64,000 bases of DNA from JANNNF01 sp963772935 (GTDB taxonomy: Bacteria > Pseudomonadota > Alphaproteobacteria > Rhodobacterales > Rhodobacteraceae): contig CAVYZK010000009.1 in the NCBI GenBank assembly GCA_963772935.1, positions 806,001-870,000 of the forward strand, written 5' to 3'. The notes beneath the pieces are model-generated. The model made no database searches. It was not told where the DNA came from and worked only from the letters and a program-made list of their open reading frames with translations. A program made the position numbers and the translations under genes. Shown one piece after another: positions 53,824 through 62,491 of this stretch (the first letter of the stretch is position 1; every line of letters starts with the position of its first letter).

Positions 53824-53933
53824 ATGGACAAATTTTACCCGTCAATTTATCCATACAATATTGCGATAATGATTGGATGATTGCCCTAATCAGGGCGTTG
53901 GCCGGAAACACCGCACAGAAGATGGACGAATTT
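53824..53933 (+). promoter_or_regulatory. Candidate MocR operator sites in the divergent Nit1C promoter
   Basis: GATGGACAAATTT (53824-53836) recurs as GATGGACGAATTT (53921-53933), a 12/13 direct repeat 97 bases apart. The first also forms a near-perfect dyad with AATTTATCCA (53845-53854). MocR/PdxR proteins often bind such direct repeats, so control of both nitB and the MocR gene from here is likely. Confidence 0.6.
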
Positions 53934-54051
53934 GAAACAAACTGGCGGAAGCCCTGCCATAGCGGCGGGTCAGGGCTGTAAGGTCGGGCGGAAAATACAT
54001 ACAATCCGCCTCAATCCCGGCGAATCTGTGCAGGGCGCGCAAAGGACGACA

Positions 54052-55422
54052 ATGCAGCACTGGACCCCTGCCCCCGACCGATCCGGCAAGCCGCGCTATC
54101 TGGAACTGGCGGATGCCATCGCGTTGGATGTGGCGAATGGCACGTTGAAGCCGGGCGACCGCCTGCCGCCACAGCGCAAGCTGGCGGAACGGATGGGGAT
54201 AGATTTCACCACCGTCTCGCGTGGCTATGCCGAGGCGCAGGCGCGCGGGCTGGTGCAAAGCCATGTCGGGCGCGGCACCTTTGTGGCGCAGACGGCCCCG
54301 GTGCTGGACCCGCCCGACCTGCGCCGCAAGGGCGACCGTGACCTGACGATGAATCTGCCGCCCGAACCGACCGACCCCGCGCTGATCGGCCAGATGCAGG
54401 ATGGGTTGCAAACGGTGGCGGCCAACCTGTTGGCCTTGCTGCGCTATCAGTCGTCAACGGGGGGGCAGGTCGATAAGGAGGCCGCGTCAAGCTGGCTGTC
54501 GATGCGCGGCATGGTGCCCCGGCTGGACCGGGTGGCGATTACGCCGGGGGCGCATCCGACGATTCTGGCGGTGCTGATGATGCTGGCGAAACCTGGCGAT
54601 GTGGTCTGAGCGAGCGCATCACCTATGCCGGGGTGCGCGGCATTGCAGCGCGGCTGTCGCTGCGGCTGGAGGGGGTGGCGGAGGACGCGGAGGGCATGCT
54701 GCCCGACGCGCTGGAACAGGCGATACGCGACCACGCCCCAGCGCGCGCTGTACCTCAACCCCACGCTGAACAACCCGACGACACGCACCGTGACCCTTGC
54801 CCGCCGTCAGGCGATTGCGGCGGTGGTCAACCGCCACGGGCTACCATTGATCGAGGATGACGCCTATGGTTTCATCCCCGCCCATTCGCCTGCCCCGCTT
54901 GCCACCATGGCCCCGGACCTGACCTGGCATATCGGCGGTCTGGCCAAGTGCATCGGGGCCGGGTTGCGGCTGGCCTATACCGTCGCCCCCGATGCGCGGG
55001 CGGCGTTTCAACTGGCGCAATGCCTGAAAACCACCTCGGTGATGCCCTCGCCCCTGTCGATGGCGCTTGCGACGCGGTGGATTCAGGATGGCACCGCCGA
55101 TAACATCCGTCGGTTTGTCCGGGTGGAAACGGCGGCGCGTCAGCAGATTGCAGCGCAAGCACTCGCGGGGCTGGACTTTGCCGCCGACCCCGCCGCGTTC
55201 AACATCTGGCTGACGCTGCCTGCCGGGCGGTCACGGGCAGATATCGTAGGCCGGATGGCAGGCACGGGCATCGGGGTGATGCCGTCAGACCCGTTCGTCG
55301 TGACAGGCCCCGCCCCCGAGGCCCTGCGGGTGTGTCTGGGCGGAGAGATCAGCCGCGACAAACTGCGCGAGGGGCTGACGCTGCTGGCCCATGTGCTGGA
55401 CCCGGATTACTGGCACGGGTGA
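54052..55422 (+). CDS. MocR-family regulator (GntR HTH fused to aminotransferase fold), two indels
   Basis: About 456 residues after correction. Residues 1-80 are the GntR winged HTH (RYLELADAIALDVANGTLKPGDRLPPQRKLAERMGIDFTTVSRGYAEAQARGLV). The rest is a fold-type I aminotransferase domain with LIEDDAYGFIP and the PLP-Lys region HIGGLAKCIGAGLRLAY. A missing base near 54608 and an extra base near 54742 break the middle. ATG 54052 was chosen because earlier in-frame starts run through the intergenic operators. It is divergent from nitB and is the obvious regulator of the Nit1C cluster. Confidence 0.85.
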
Positions 55423-55454
55423 AGGGCCCTACCCCCGGAGGCGCTGCCCCCGGA

Positions 55455-55483
55455 CCCCCGGGATATTTTCGCCAGAATGAAAG
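55455..55483 (+). repeat. Intergenic repeat core, short copy
   Basis: CCCCCGGGATATTTTCGCCAG, followed by AATGAAAG, lies between the convergent ends of the MocR gene and aroB. It shares the CCCCCG-GGATATTTTCG core with the copies at 6723 and 60923. Upstream GGGCCCTACCCCCGG is a small GC-rich dyad region. Confidence 0.5.
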
Positions 55484-55485
55484 CC

Positions 55486-56610
55486 TTAGCGGCCGCTCAG
55501 CGCATCGCGCAGCAGGGTCAGCACGGCGTCGCCCGGTACATCTTCGGCCACGAAGGCATCGCCGATGCTGCGCGCGAGGATAAAGCGCAAGCGGCCGTCG
55601 ATCACCTTTTTATCCTGCCCCATCAGGTCCATCAGCGCCTCGGCCCCCGGCAGATCGCCGGGGATTTGCGCGATATCGACCAACATCCCCATGTCGCGCA
55701 GATGGGCGCGGACCCGGCTGGGGGCTTCCTGCGAACACAGGCCCAGACGGGATGACAGCTCAAACGCCAGCGCACAACCAATGGCCACGCCTTCGCCGTG
55801 CAGCAGGCGGTCGCCATAGCCGGTGGCCTTTTCCAGCGCGTGGCAGAAGGTGTGGCCCAGGTTCAGCAGGGCGCGCTCGCCTTCCTCGGTTTCATCGCGG
55901 GCGACGATGCCGGCCTTCATCTCGACAGACCGGGTCACGGCGCGCAACCGGGCGGCAGCATCGGTCGCAAGGCTGGGACCAGCGCGTTCGAGCCAGTCAA
56001 AGAACGCAGCATCGCCCAGCAGGCCGTATTTCACGACCTCGCCATAACCTGCGCGGAAATCGCGGGGGGCAAGGGTGTTCAGCACGTCAATATCGGCCAG
56101 CACCAGACTGGGCTGATGAAACGCGCCGACAAGGTTCTTGCCCTGCGCTGTGTTGATGCCGGTCTTGCCGCCGACGGAACTGTCCACCTGCGCCAGCAGG
56201 GTGGTCGGGATCTGCACGAACCGCACCCCCCGGCGCAGCACGGCACAGGCAAAGCCCACCAGATCGCCCACCACACCGCCGCCAAAGGCCACCACCACAT
56301 CGCGCCGTTCAATCCGCTGTTCCAGCAGCCATTCGGTGGCGCGGGCAAATTGCTGCCAGCCTTTGGTGGACTCGCCGGGCGGCAAGGCAAGGGCGGTCAT
56401 GGTGATGCCTGCGGCGTCAAACGCATCAGACAGCGCCATCAGATGGGTCGCGGCAACCGTTTCATCGGTGACAACGGCAACACGAGGGCGGTGCAACAGG
56501 GGGGCAATCTCAACCCCCGCGCGCGCAATCAGGCCCTGCCCGATCCGCACCTGATAGGACCGCGACCCCAAATCCACCGGCACCACGTTGATTTGATCTG
56601 CGACCTGCAT
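55486..56610 (-). CDS. aroB: 3-dehydroquinate synthase
   Basis: 374 residues. It has the NAD site FGGGVVGDLVGFACAVLRRGVRFVQIPTTLLAQVDSSVGGKTGIN, and Zn ligands Glu in RAGYGEVVKYGLL and His in LNLGHTFCHALE and LLHGEGVAIG. It cyclises DAHP to 3-dehydroquinate in the shikimate pathway. It is one base downstream of aroK on the same strand, an ancient operon pairing. The frame is intact. Confidence 0.96.
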   Translation of the reverse strand: MQVADQINVVPVDLGSRSYQVRIGQGLIARAGVEIAPLLHRPRVAVVTDETVAATHLMALSDAFDAAGITMTALALPPGESTKGWQQFARATEWLLEQRIERRDVVVAFGGGVVGDLVGFACAVLRRGVRFVQIPTTLLAQVDSSVGGKTGINTAQGKNLVGAFHQPSLVLADIDVLNTLAPRDFRAGYGEVVKYGLLGDAAFFDWLERAGPSLATDAAARLRAVTRSVEMKAGIVARDETEEGERALLNLGHTFCHALEKATGYGDRLLHGEGVAIGCALAFELSSRLGLCSQEAPSRVRAHLRDMGMLVDIAQIPGDLPGAEALMDLMGQDKKVIDGRLRFILARSIGDAFVAEDVPGDAVLTLLRDALSGR

Positions 56611-56611
56611 C

Positions 56612-57154
56612 TTACACCTCTTGCACCACGTCCGGCAGTGCGGTCAGGGCCGCAACCACCCGGGTGGCCATTTCATCCACAGAATAATGCGCCGCCGAAT
56701 CCACCGTCACATCGGCAAGCTGGTAGGTCGGAACCCGGGCCTCGTACAACTGGCGCAACGTCTCGCGCGGGTTGGAGGTGCGCAGCAACGGGCGAGAGGT
56801 TTTGTGCCGCACCCGGTTCCACAGCAAATCCAGATCGGCACGCAGCCAGACCGACACGCCAGTGTCGTTGATCAACGCGCGGTTAGGGGCCGACAAGAAC
56901 GCGCCGCCCCCGGTGGAGAGGATGCAGGGCACCCCGCGCAACAGGCGGCCCAACACCTCGGCCTCACGAGCACGAAAGAACGGCTCGCCGTCGCGTTCAA
57001 AAATCTCGGCAATGGACCGGCTGGCGGCACGGACGATTTCTTCGTCCGAATCAACGAAGGGCACGCCCAATTGACGCGCCACGGCCGTGCCCACGGCGGT
57101 TTTTCCCGCGCCCATCATGCCCACCATCACCACGGTCTTTGTCAGCCGCCGCAT
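56612..57154 (-). CDS. aroK: Shikimate kinase
   Basis: 180 residues from ATG 57154. It has the P-loop VMVGMMGAGKTAVGTAVA, Asp residues in FVDSDEEIVRAASRSIAEIFERDGEPFFRAREAEVL (shikimate binding) and GGGAFLSAPNRALI. A longer in-frame ORF starting at 57334 has no family similarity upstream. It phosphorylates shikimate at O3. It heads the aroK-aroB pair and is divergent from a small membrane ORF and the xerD operon. Confidence 0.95.
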   Translation of the reverse strand: MRRLTKTVVMVGMMGAGKTAVGTAVARQLGVPFVDSDEEIVRAASRSIAEIFERDGEPFFRAREAEVLGRLLRGVPCILSTGGGAFLSAPNRALINDTGVSVWLRADLDLLWNRVRHKTSRPLLRTSNPRETLRQLYEARVPTYQLADVTVDSAAHYSVDEMATRVVAALTALPDVVQEV

Positions 57155-57351
57155 CGACCCGTCACCCTTTTGCCTTTGTCCATCGTGCTTTGCGGGGGTT
57201 GCCGTGGCAATCCCCTGCCCACCACAAGAATAATCTCCTGAATGGCGTGAACTCTGTCGGAATACCATATATATTCGGCGCGCAAGACGGCAGGTGCCGG
57301 GGTCACGCACCAAAAGCCGCAGAGGCGATGGCACAGAAGGGCAGCGGGCAT

Positions 57352-57486
57352 ATGGGACGAATTATCAAGGCATTGCTGGTGCTTGGCCTGATCGCCATGA
57401 TCGGGCTGACGGGCTATGCCTATCTTGGCGATCTGTCGCCGGTGCAGACGGATGTCACAAAGCCGGTCAGCCTGAATGTCGATTGA
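57352..57486 (+). CDS. Small single-pass membrane protein (44 residues)
   Basis: MGRIIKALLVLGLIAMIGLTGYAYLGDLSPVQTDVTKPVSLNVD has one hydrophobic segment (about residues 6-24) with a positive N-terminus, so it should be an inner-membrane peptide with its C-terminus outside. A purine-rich leader lies upstream. It overlaps the following 518-residue gene by 11 bases, suggesting coupled expression. Function unknown. Many rhodobacterial genomes have such a peptide beside aroK. Confidence 0.65.
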   Translation: MGRIIKALLVLGLIAMIGLTGYAYLGDLSPVQTDVTKPVSLNVD

Positions 57487-59032
57487 CAGGGCCGGACGGC
57501 TGGCCCTGTTGCTTGGCGTGACGCTGGCGGGCGGTGCTGCGTGGGGGGAAACCGCGCGGCCCTTGTCGGCCATCGACTGGTTGTCGCAATCGGTGGCCTC
57601 GCCTGTGGCGGCGGTTAAGCCCGCCAAGCCCAAGGAACCTGCCGTGGCAGATGGTGGGGCGCTGCCTGCCGACGTGTCCACCACTGCCCTTGACGGGCCG
57701 TCGCCCGATGCCGCGGGACTGATTTCGCCGGCGGTGTCTGGCTTGCCGCGCCGGTTGTGGGGGGCGGGCCGCACGCTGGAGATTGCCACCCGCCTGACCA
57801 CTGAACAGGTAGATGACCTGCCCGCCCTGCGCCAGTTGATGCTGACCATCCTGCTGGCCGAGGCCGAGGCCCCCGCCGACAGCGAAGGCAAGGGCCTGCT
57901 GCTGCTGGCGCGGGTGGACAAGTTGCTGGCGCTTGGCGGGCTGGAACAGGCGGCGGCGTTGATACAAGCGGCAGGGGCCACCAACCCTGACCTGTTTCGC
58001 CGGGCGTTTGATGTGGCGCTGCTGACGGGTCAGGAAGACCGCGCCTGCGAGGCGATGATCACCTACCCCGACCTTGCCCCCACCTTCCCTGCCCGCATCT
58101 TCTGCCTTGCCCGGTCGGGCGACTGGAACGCGGCCGCCCTGACCCTGCGCACCGCGCAATCGCTGGGCTTGATTGGCGAAACCGAAGATGCGCTGCTGTC
58201 GCGGTTCCTCGACCCTGATCTTTATGAAGGCGAGCCGGTGCCCCGGGCCCCGTCGCCCGTCACGCCCTTGTTCTGGAAGATGTATGAGGCGATTGGCGAG
58301 CCTTTGCCCACCACCGGCCTGCCTTTGGCCTTTGCCCATGCCGAACTCGGCCCCCATTCCGGCTGGAAGGCGCAGATCGAGGCTGCCGAACGCCTGACCC
58401 GCGCCGGCACCATCGCGCCCAATGTGATCCTGGGCCTCTACACCGAACGGCAGGCGGCAGCGTCTGGCGGGGTCTGGGACCGGGTTGATGCCTTTGCGGC
58501 CTTTGATGCCGCCATGCAGGCGCGCGATGCCACCCGCGTGGCCGCCACCCTGCCCGCAGCATGGAGCCGGATGGGCGAGGCTGAACTGGAAGTGCCGTTT
58601 GCCACGCTGTACGCCCATGATCTGATGGCGATGCCCCTGACGGGGGCTGCCGGGGCCATCGCCTTTCGCGTCAGCCTGCTGTCGCCCGCCTATCAGACCG
58701 CCGCCGCCGCCCGCCCTCCTGCCGATCTGACGGAAGGCTTCCTGATTGCCGTCGCCAAAGGCAACCTGACCGGGGTGCCCGCACCCGACACGCTTGGCCG
58801 CGCGATTGCCCCGGCATTTCTTGCCCCTGTGGTGTCGGAGGAGGCGCAGCAACTGGTCGATGGCAACCGTCTGGGCGAGGCTTTGCTGATGGCCATCGAA
58901 TCCATCGGGCGCGGCGCACAGGGCGATCTGCGCGGCGTGACCCAAGGCCTGTCACTGCTGCGCGCGGCAGGGCTGGACGACGTGGCCCGCCGCACGGCGC
59001 TGGAGTTGATGATACTGGAACGGCGCGGATGA
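57476..59032 (+). CDS. Conserved periplasmic or secreted protein of unknown function
   Basis: 518 residues. The signal peptide covers about residues 1-24 (GRLALLLGVTLAGGAAWG). A Pro/Ala/Lys-rich linker (35-75) precedes a long all-helical region that reads like degenerate TPR/SEL-type repeats (LLLLARVDKLLALGGLEQAAALIQAAGA, FCLARSGDWNAAALTLRTAQSLG). No catalytic motif is visible. Its fixed place between aroK and xerD in related bacteria suggests a cell-envelope role. It overlaps xerD by four bases (ATGA). Confidence 0.75.
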   Translation: MSIDRAGRLALLLGVTLAGGAAWGETARPLSAIDWLSQSVASPVAAVKPAKPKEPAVADGGALPADVSTTALDGPSPDAAGLISPAVSGLPRRLWGAGRTLEIATRLTTEQVDDLPALRQLMLTILLAEAEAPADSEGKGLLLLARVDKLLALGGLEQAAALIQAAGATNPDLFRRAFDVALLTGQEDRACEAMITYPDLAPTFPARIFCLARSGDWNAAALTLRTAQSLGLIGETEDALLSRFLDPDLYEGEPVPRAPSPVTPLFWKMYEAIGEPLPTTGLPLAFAHAELGPHSGWKAQIEAAERLTRAGTIAPNVILGLYTERQAAASGGVWDRVDAFAAFDAAMQARDATRVAATLPAAWSRMGEAELEVPFATLYAHDLMAMPLTGAAGAIAFRVSLLSPAYQTAAAARPPADLTEGFLIAVAKGNLTGVPAPDTLGRAIAPAFLAPVVSEEAQQLVDGNRLGEALLMAIESIGRGAQGDLRGVTQGLSLLRAAGLDDVARRTALELMILERRG

Positions 59033-59973
59033 CCGCAGCCCCCGCCCATATGGACCAGTGGATTTCCACCTTTCTTGACGCGCAGGCGGCAGAACTGGAC
59101 GCCGCGCGCAACACTCAACTGGCCTATGGGCGCGATCTCAAGGATTTCGCGGGGTGGCTGCAGGGCCAAGCTGCAGATTTCGCCAGTGCCGACCGCGAGA
59201 GGGTGGAACAGTATCTGATCTTTTGTGACGCGCAGGGCCTGTCCAAGGCGACCCGCGCGCGGCGCCTGTCGTCAATCCGCCAGATGTACCGCTTTGCGTT
59301 TGAAGAAGGCTGGCGCAGCGATCACCCGGCCCTGCGCATCTCTGGTCCCGGAAAATCGCTGCGGCTGCCGCAGACCCTGTCGCTGGAACAGGTTAACGAT
59401 CTGATCGAGGCCGCGCGGCTGAAGGGCCGCACCGGGGCCGACCGGCTGCGCAACACGGCGCTGGTGGAACTGCTCTACGCCACGGGCATGCGGGTGTCGG
59501 AACTGGTGGAACTGCCGATTGCCGCCGTGCGCGGCGATCCGCGGATGATATTGGTCCGTGGCAAGGGCGGGCGCGAACGCATGGTGCCGCTGTCGTCGCC
59601 TGCGCGCGGGGCGCTGACCGAATGGCTGGCGCATCGCGATGCGGCGGATGAGGCGCTGCGCCTGCAAGGCAAGCCTGCGTCGAAGTACCTGTTCCCCGGC
59701 CCCGGTGCTGCCGGCCACCTGACCCGGCAGCATTTCTATCTGATGATCAAGGATATGGCCGTGCTGGCGGGGGTAGACCCCGCGCTTGTCACACCCCATA
59801 CCCTGCGCCATGCCTTTGCCACCCACCTGCTGGCAGGCGGGGCCGATCTGCGGGTGATCCAGACCCTGCTGGGCCATGCCGATGTCGCCACGACCGAGAT
59901 TTACACCCATGTGCTGGACGACCATCTGAAAGACCTTGTCCTGCACCACCACCCGCTTGCCGCCAAGCCGTAA
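59029..59973 (+). CDS. xerD: Site-specific tyrosine recombinase XerD
   Basis: 314 residues. A SAM-like core-binding domain (residues 1-95, with NTQLAYGRDLKDFAGWL) is followed by the catalytic domain. The six catalytic residues are visible: Arg in ATGMRVSELVEL, Lys in VRGKGGRERMVPL, His and Arg in PHTLRHAFATHLL, His in LLGHADVATTEIYTHVL and the nucleophile Tyr in the same segment. With XerC it resolves chromosome dimers at dif. XerD rather than XerC is preferred from the aroK/aroB neighbourhood. The stop overlaps the next start (TAATG). Confidence 0.92.
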   Translation: MTAAPAHMDQWISTFLDAQAAELDAARNTQLAYGRDLKDFAGWLQGQAADFASADRERVEQYLIFCDAQGLSKATRARRLSSIRQMYRFAFEEGWRSDHPALRISGPGKSLRLPQTLSLEQVNDLIEAARLKGRTGADRLRNTALVELLYATGMRVSELVELPIAAVRGDPRMILVRGKGGRERMVPLSSPARGALTEWLAHRDAADEALRLQGKPASKYLFPGPGAAGHLTRQHFYLMIKDMAVLAGVDPALVTPHTLRHAFATHLLAGGADLRVIQTLLGHADVATTEIYTHVLDDHLKDLVLHHHPLAAKP

Positions 59974-60914
59974 TGCCTGAACTGGACCCGACCGTGATAT
60001 CCCCCACCTTCTGGCTGATCGCCGCCACGCTTGGGGCCGCGCTGGCCGGGGCGCTGATCCTGCGCCGCTCGCCCGAAGCCCGCAACCGTCTGGCGCTGCT
60101 GATCGGGGTGGATGCCAAAGCCCCTTCGCTGCGCGATGATATCATGGGGGCCATCGCCCTTGGCCATTCCGAAGGCGTGGTGGAAAAGGCCGACCGCGAC
60201 CGCCTGCTGGGCGCGCTGGACTTGTCCGACCGCACGGTGGACGAGATCATGCGCCACCGGCGGCAGATAGAGATGATCGACGCCGACCAAAGCCCCGATG
60301 CGATCATCAGTCAGGTTCTGGCCTCGCCCTACACCCGCCTGCCGGTCTATCGCGGGTCGGATGACAACATCCTCGGCGTCGTCCATGCCAAAGACCTGCT
60401 GCGTGAGGTGGACCGTCTGGTGCGCGGCGACGAGGCGTATGTCGCGGCGATCAGCAGCCTTGATATCGTCAAGGTGGCGATGAAACCTTATTTCATCCCC
60501 GACACCACCGCACTGGACGAACAGATGCGCGAGTTTCTGGCCCGTCGCACCCATTTTGCGCTGGTCGTCGATGAATATGGCACGCTGGAAGGCCTGATCA
60601 CGCTGGAAGATATCCTTGAGGAGATCGTGGGCGAGATCACCGATGAACATGATGTTGTCGATAAACGCGCGGGCCTGACGCTTGCCGCCGATGGGTCTTG
60701 CACAGTTGAGGGCCAGATGACCATCCGCGACCTGAACCGCGCGATGGACTGGCAACTGCCCGACGATCAGGCCAACACGATTGCAGGGCTGGTGATCCAT
60801 GAAGCCCAGACCATCCCGAATGAAGGTCAGGTGTTCCGCTTTCACAACTTTCAGTTCGAGGTGATCGCCCGCCGCGAAAACCGCGTGACGCGGATAAAAC
60901 TGCGTCCACTATAA
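59973..60914 (+). CDS. Hemolysin-family CBS/CorC_HlyC protein with a shortened CNNM domain
   Basis: 313 residues. One hydrophobic helix (about 12-30) leads almost directly into GVDAKAPSLRDDIMGAIALGHSEGVVEKADRDRLLGALDLSDRTVDEIM, the segment that normally follows the DUF21/CNNM membrane domain. Two CBS domains (about 90-205) and a CorC_HlyC domain (about 230-313, ending EVIARRENRVTRIKLRPL) are complete. Full-length homologues have around 430 residues with several membrane helices, so some 110-130 residues of membrane domain are missing without a frameshift. It is coupled to xerD. Confidence 0.82.
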   Translation: MPELDPTVISPTFWLIAATLGAALAGALILRRSPEARNRLALLIGVDAKAPSLRDDIMGAIALGHSEGVVEKADRDRLLGALDLSDRTVDEIMRHRRQIEMIDADQSPDAIISQVLASPYTRLPVYRGSDDNILGVVHAKDLLREVDRLVRGDEAYVAAISSLDIVKVAMKPYFIPDTTALDEQMREFLARRTHFALVVDEYGTLEGLITLEDILEEIVGEITDEHDVVDKRAGLTLAADGSCTVEGQMTIRDLNRAMDWQLPDDQANTIAGLVIHEAQTIPNEGQVFRFHNFQFEVIARRENRVTRIKLRPL

Positions 60915-60922
60915 GCCGACAA

Positions 60923-60968
60923 TTTATCTAAAATTTGCACCCTCTGTGCGAAAATATCCCACAGGGGG
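60923..60968 (-). repeat. Intergenic repeat copy (GGGATATTTTCG family), copy 2
   Basis: On the minus strand this reads CCCCCTGTGGGATATTTTCG, then GCAAATTTTAGATAAA. It matches 6723-6767 over about 45 bases with few differences. It lies between the CorC-like stop and the CAP-RTX stop. Confidence 0.6.
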
Positions 60969-60998
60969 AAGGCAGATTTGCCCTTCGCAAACCTGACG

Positions 60999-61017
60999 GG
61001 GGGACGTGAAGTCCCCC
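60999..61017. terminator. Hairpin between convergent gene ends
   Basis: A 7-bp stem GGGGGAC/GTCCCCC with loop GTGAA lies ten bases from the stop of the CAP-RTX gene. It may end transcription from either side, though T-tracts are absent. Confidence 0.4.
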
Positions 61018-61027
61018 TATCTTGGCC

Positions 61028-62380
61028 TCAGAAAATGTCAATCGCCGCCGCCAGCCCGGCAAAATCGCTGACCCCGTCCAGCCGCACCGTGCCACCACTG
61101 CCAAAATCAAACAACACATCGCCCGTGTCGATCCGGGCAAAGGTGGACACCACCTGTTCCGCCGTCAACTCGCCCGTCCACAGATCGTCATTGAACATCA
61201 GCCGGTCGCCCTCGGCACTGCGGAAATCGGCCACAAGGTCTGCGCCAATGGGCCGTGCAAACACAAACTGATCGGCGCCCGCCTCGCCCCGCAGCGTATC
61301 ATTGCCCAGATCGCCTGACAGCCGGTCGCCACCGCCACCGCCCCACAGCATGTCATTGCCATTGCCGCCAAACAGCAGGTCGCGCCCGCTTTGCCCCAGC
61401 AGCCGGTCATTGCCGTCGCCGCCTTCAACCCGGTCATTGCCCAAGCCGCCCCGGATCAGGTCATTACCGCCCAAGCCTTGCATCAGGTTCGCACCCGCGT
61501 TGCCATCCAGCGCATTGATCGCCGCATTGCCCGTCAGCGACAGCGCAGCCACCCCCAGCAACCGCGCGTCATTGATCCCGCTGCCCAGTGTCAGACTGCC
61601 CGAGGTCAGGAACTGGTCTGCATCGACGATATCCAGTTTCACGTTGCCAAGGCTCAGATCTACCGTCGCCGAAAACGCCCGCCCGGCCACAGTGCCGGTC
61701 ACCGCAACCGCCGCCGCCGCCGTCACCGCCAAGGCATAGCCACCCGCCGCAGCCGTGACGGTGCTGATGCCACTCGCCGCAAAACTAACCCCCGACACGC
61801 CTTCGCCCATCGAATAGAACGCATCGGCGTCACTGTCGCTATAGGCAACCCCGGTGATGAAGACCTTGGTTCCGGTCGTGCCGAACAGTTCTGTCGTGAA
61901 GGAACTGTTGTAGGTATTGCCGCCGGTCGTGTAATCGCCGGTTTCCTGCGACAGGCCGATCTCGCGATACGCCGTGCCCAGAATATTGGTCCGGTGCCCT
62001 GCGCTCAGGAACAGGCCCTGATGGTGCGACAAGATGTATTCCTCCAGATCAAAGCTGGGGGCGGTGGTGCCACGGAAAGAGATGTTCTCGCCGATGTTAG
62101 ACCAGCTGTACCCCTCTGCCGTCGCACGGTCCCAGGGTTGCGAACCACCTGCCCCGGTATGGCTGAACGTATCGGTTGCCAGCATCCACAGGCCGTGGCT
62201 GGTCGCGGCCTGTTCCAGCAGCGCATTCGGGGCCAGTACCTGCTTGGCCTGCCCGTTTAGCGTGCCCGGGTTCAGACTGGCGTTCAGGTCTATTCCATAT
62301 CGCGCGGCCTCGGCCAAAGGGTCAAGGCGCGCACGGTTGATCAGTTCGAGCAGAAACTGCTCGGCATTGGACAGGGTCAT
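61028..62380 (-). CDS. CAP-domain protein with C-terminal RTX calcium-binding repeats
   Basis: 450 residues. Residues 1-165 form a CAP/SCP (CRISP-type) domain with the His/Glu site (SHGLWMLATDTFSHTGAGG, NIGENISF, LSAGHRTNILG). Residues about 170-290 are Ala/Val/Thr-rich beta sequence. From about 295 there are roughly seven nonapeptide RTX repeats (GGNDLIRGG, LGNDRVEGG, DGNDRLLGQ and so on) and a short terminal region. There is no N-terminal signal peptide, so export should use a type I system through the C-terminus; no such transporter is encoded in the window. Role unknown, likely secreted. Confidence 0.88.
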   Translation of the reverse strand: MTLSNAEQFLLELINRARLDPLAEAARYGIDLNASLNPGTLNGQAKQVLAPNALLEQAATSHGLWMLATDTFSHTGAGGSQPWDRATAEGYSWSNIGENISFRGTTAPSFDLEEYILSHHQGLFLSAGHRTNILGTAYREIGLSQETGDYTTGGNTYNSSFTTELFGTTGTKVFITGVAYSDSDADAFYSMGEGVSGVSFAASGISTVTAAAGGYALAVTAAAAVAVTGTVAGRAFSATVDLSLGNVKLDIVDADQFLTSGSLTLGSGINDARLLGVAALSLTGNAAINALDGNAGANLMQGLGGNDLIRGGLGNDRVEGGDGNDRLLGQSGRDLLFGGNGNDMLWGGGGGDRLSGDLGNDTLRGEAGADQFVFARPIGADLVADFRSAEGDRLMFNDDLWTGELTAEQVVSTFARIDTGDVLFDFGSGGTVRLDGVSDFAGLAAAIDIF

Positions 62381-62491
62381 CAGGTTCTCTCGCTATGGCA
62401 GTAGCTGAGAAACCGTTAACGTCCGTTTGCGGCGGGTCTTGGGCGTGACTGTGGCAGTGCTGAAATTTGCGCCAGTCGCCTTAATGCTGGG

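Noticed and set aside
61300..61520. Short tandem repeats resembling a CRISPR-like or satellite array
   Set aside because: They are the degenerate 27-base coding repeats of RTX nonapeptides inside the CAP-RTX gene.
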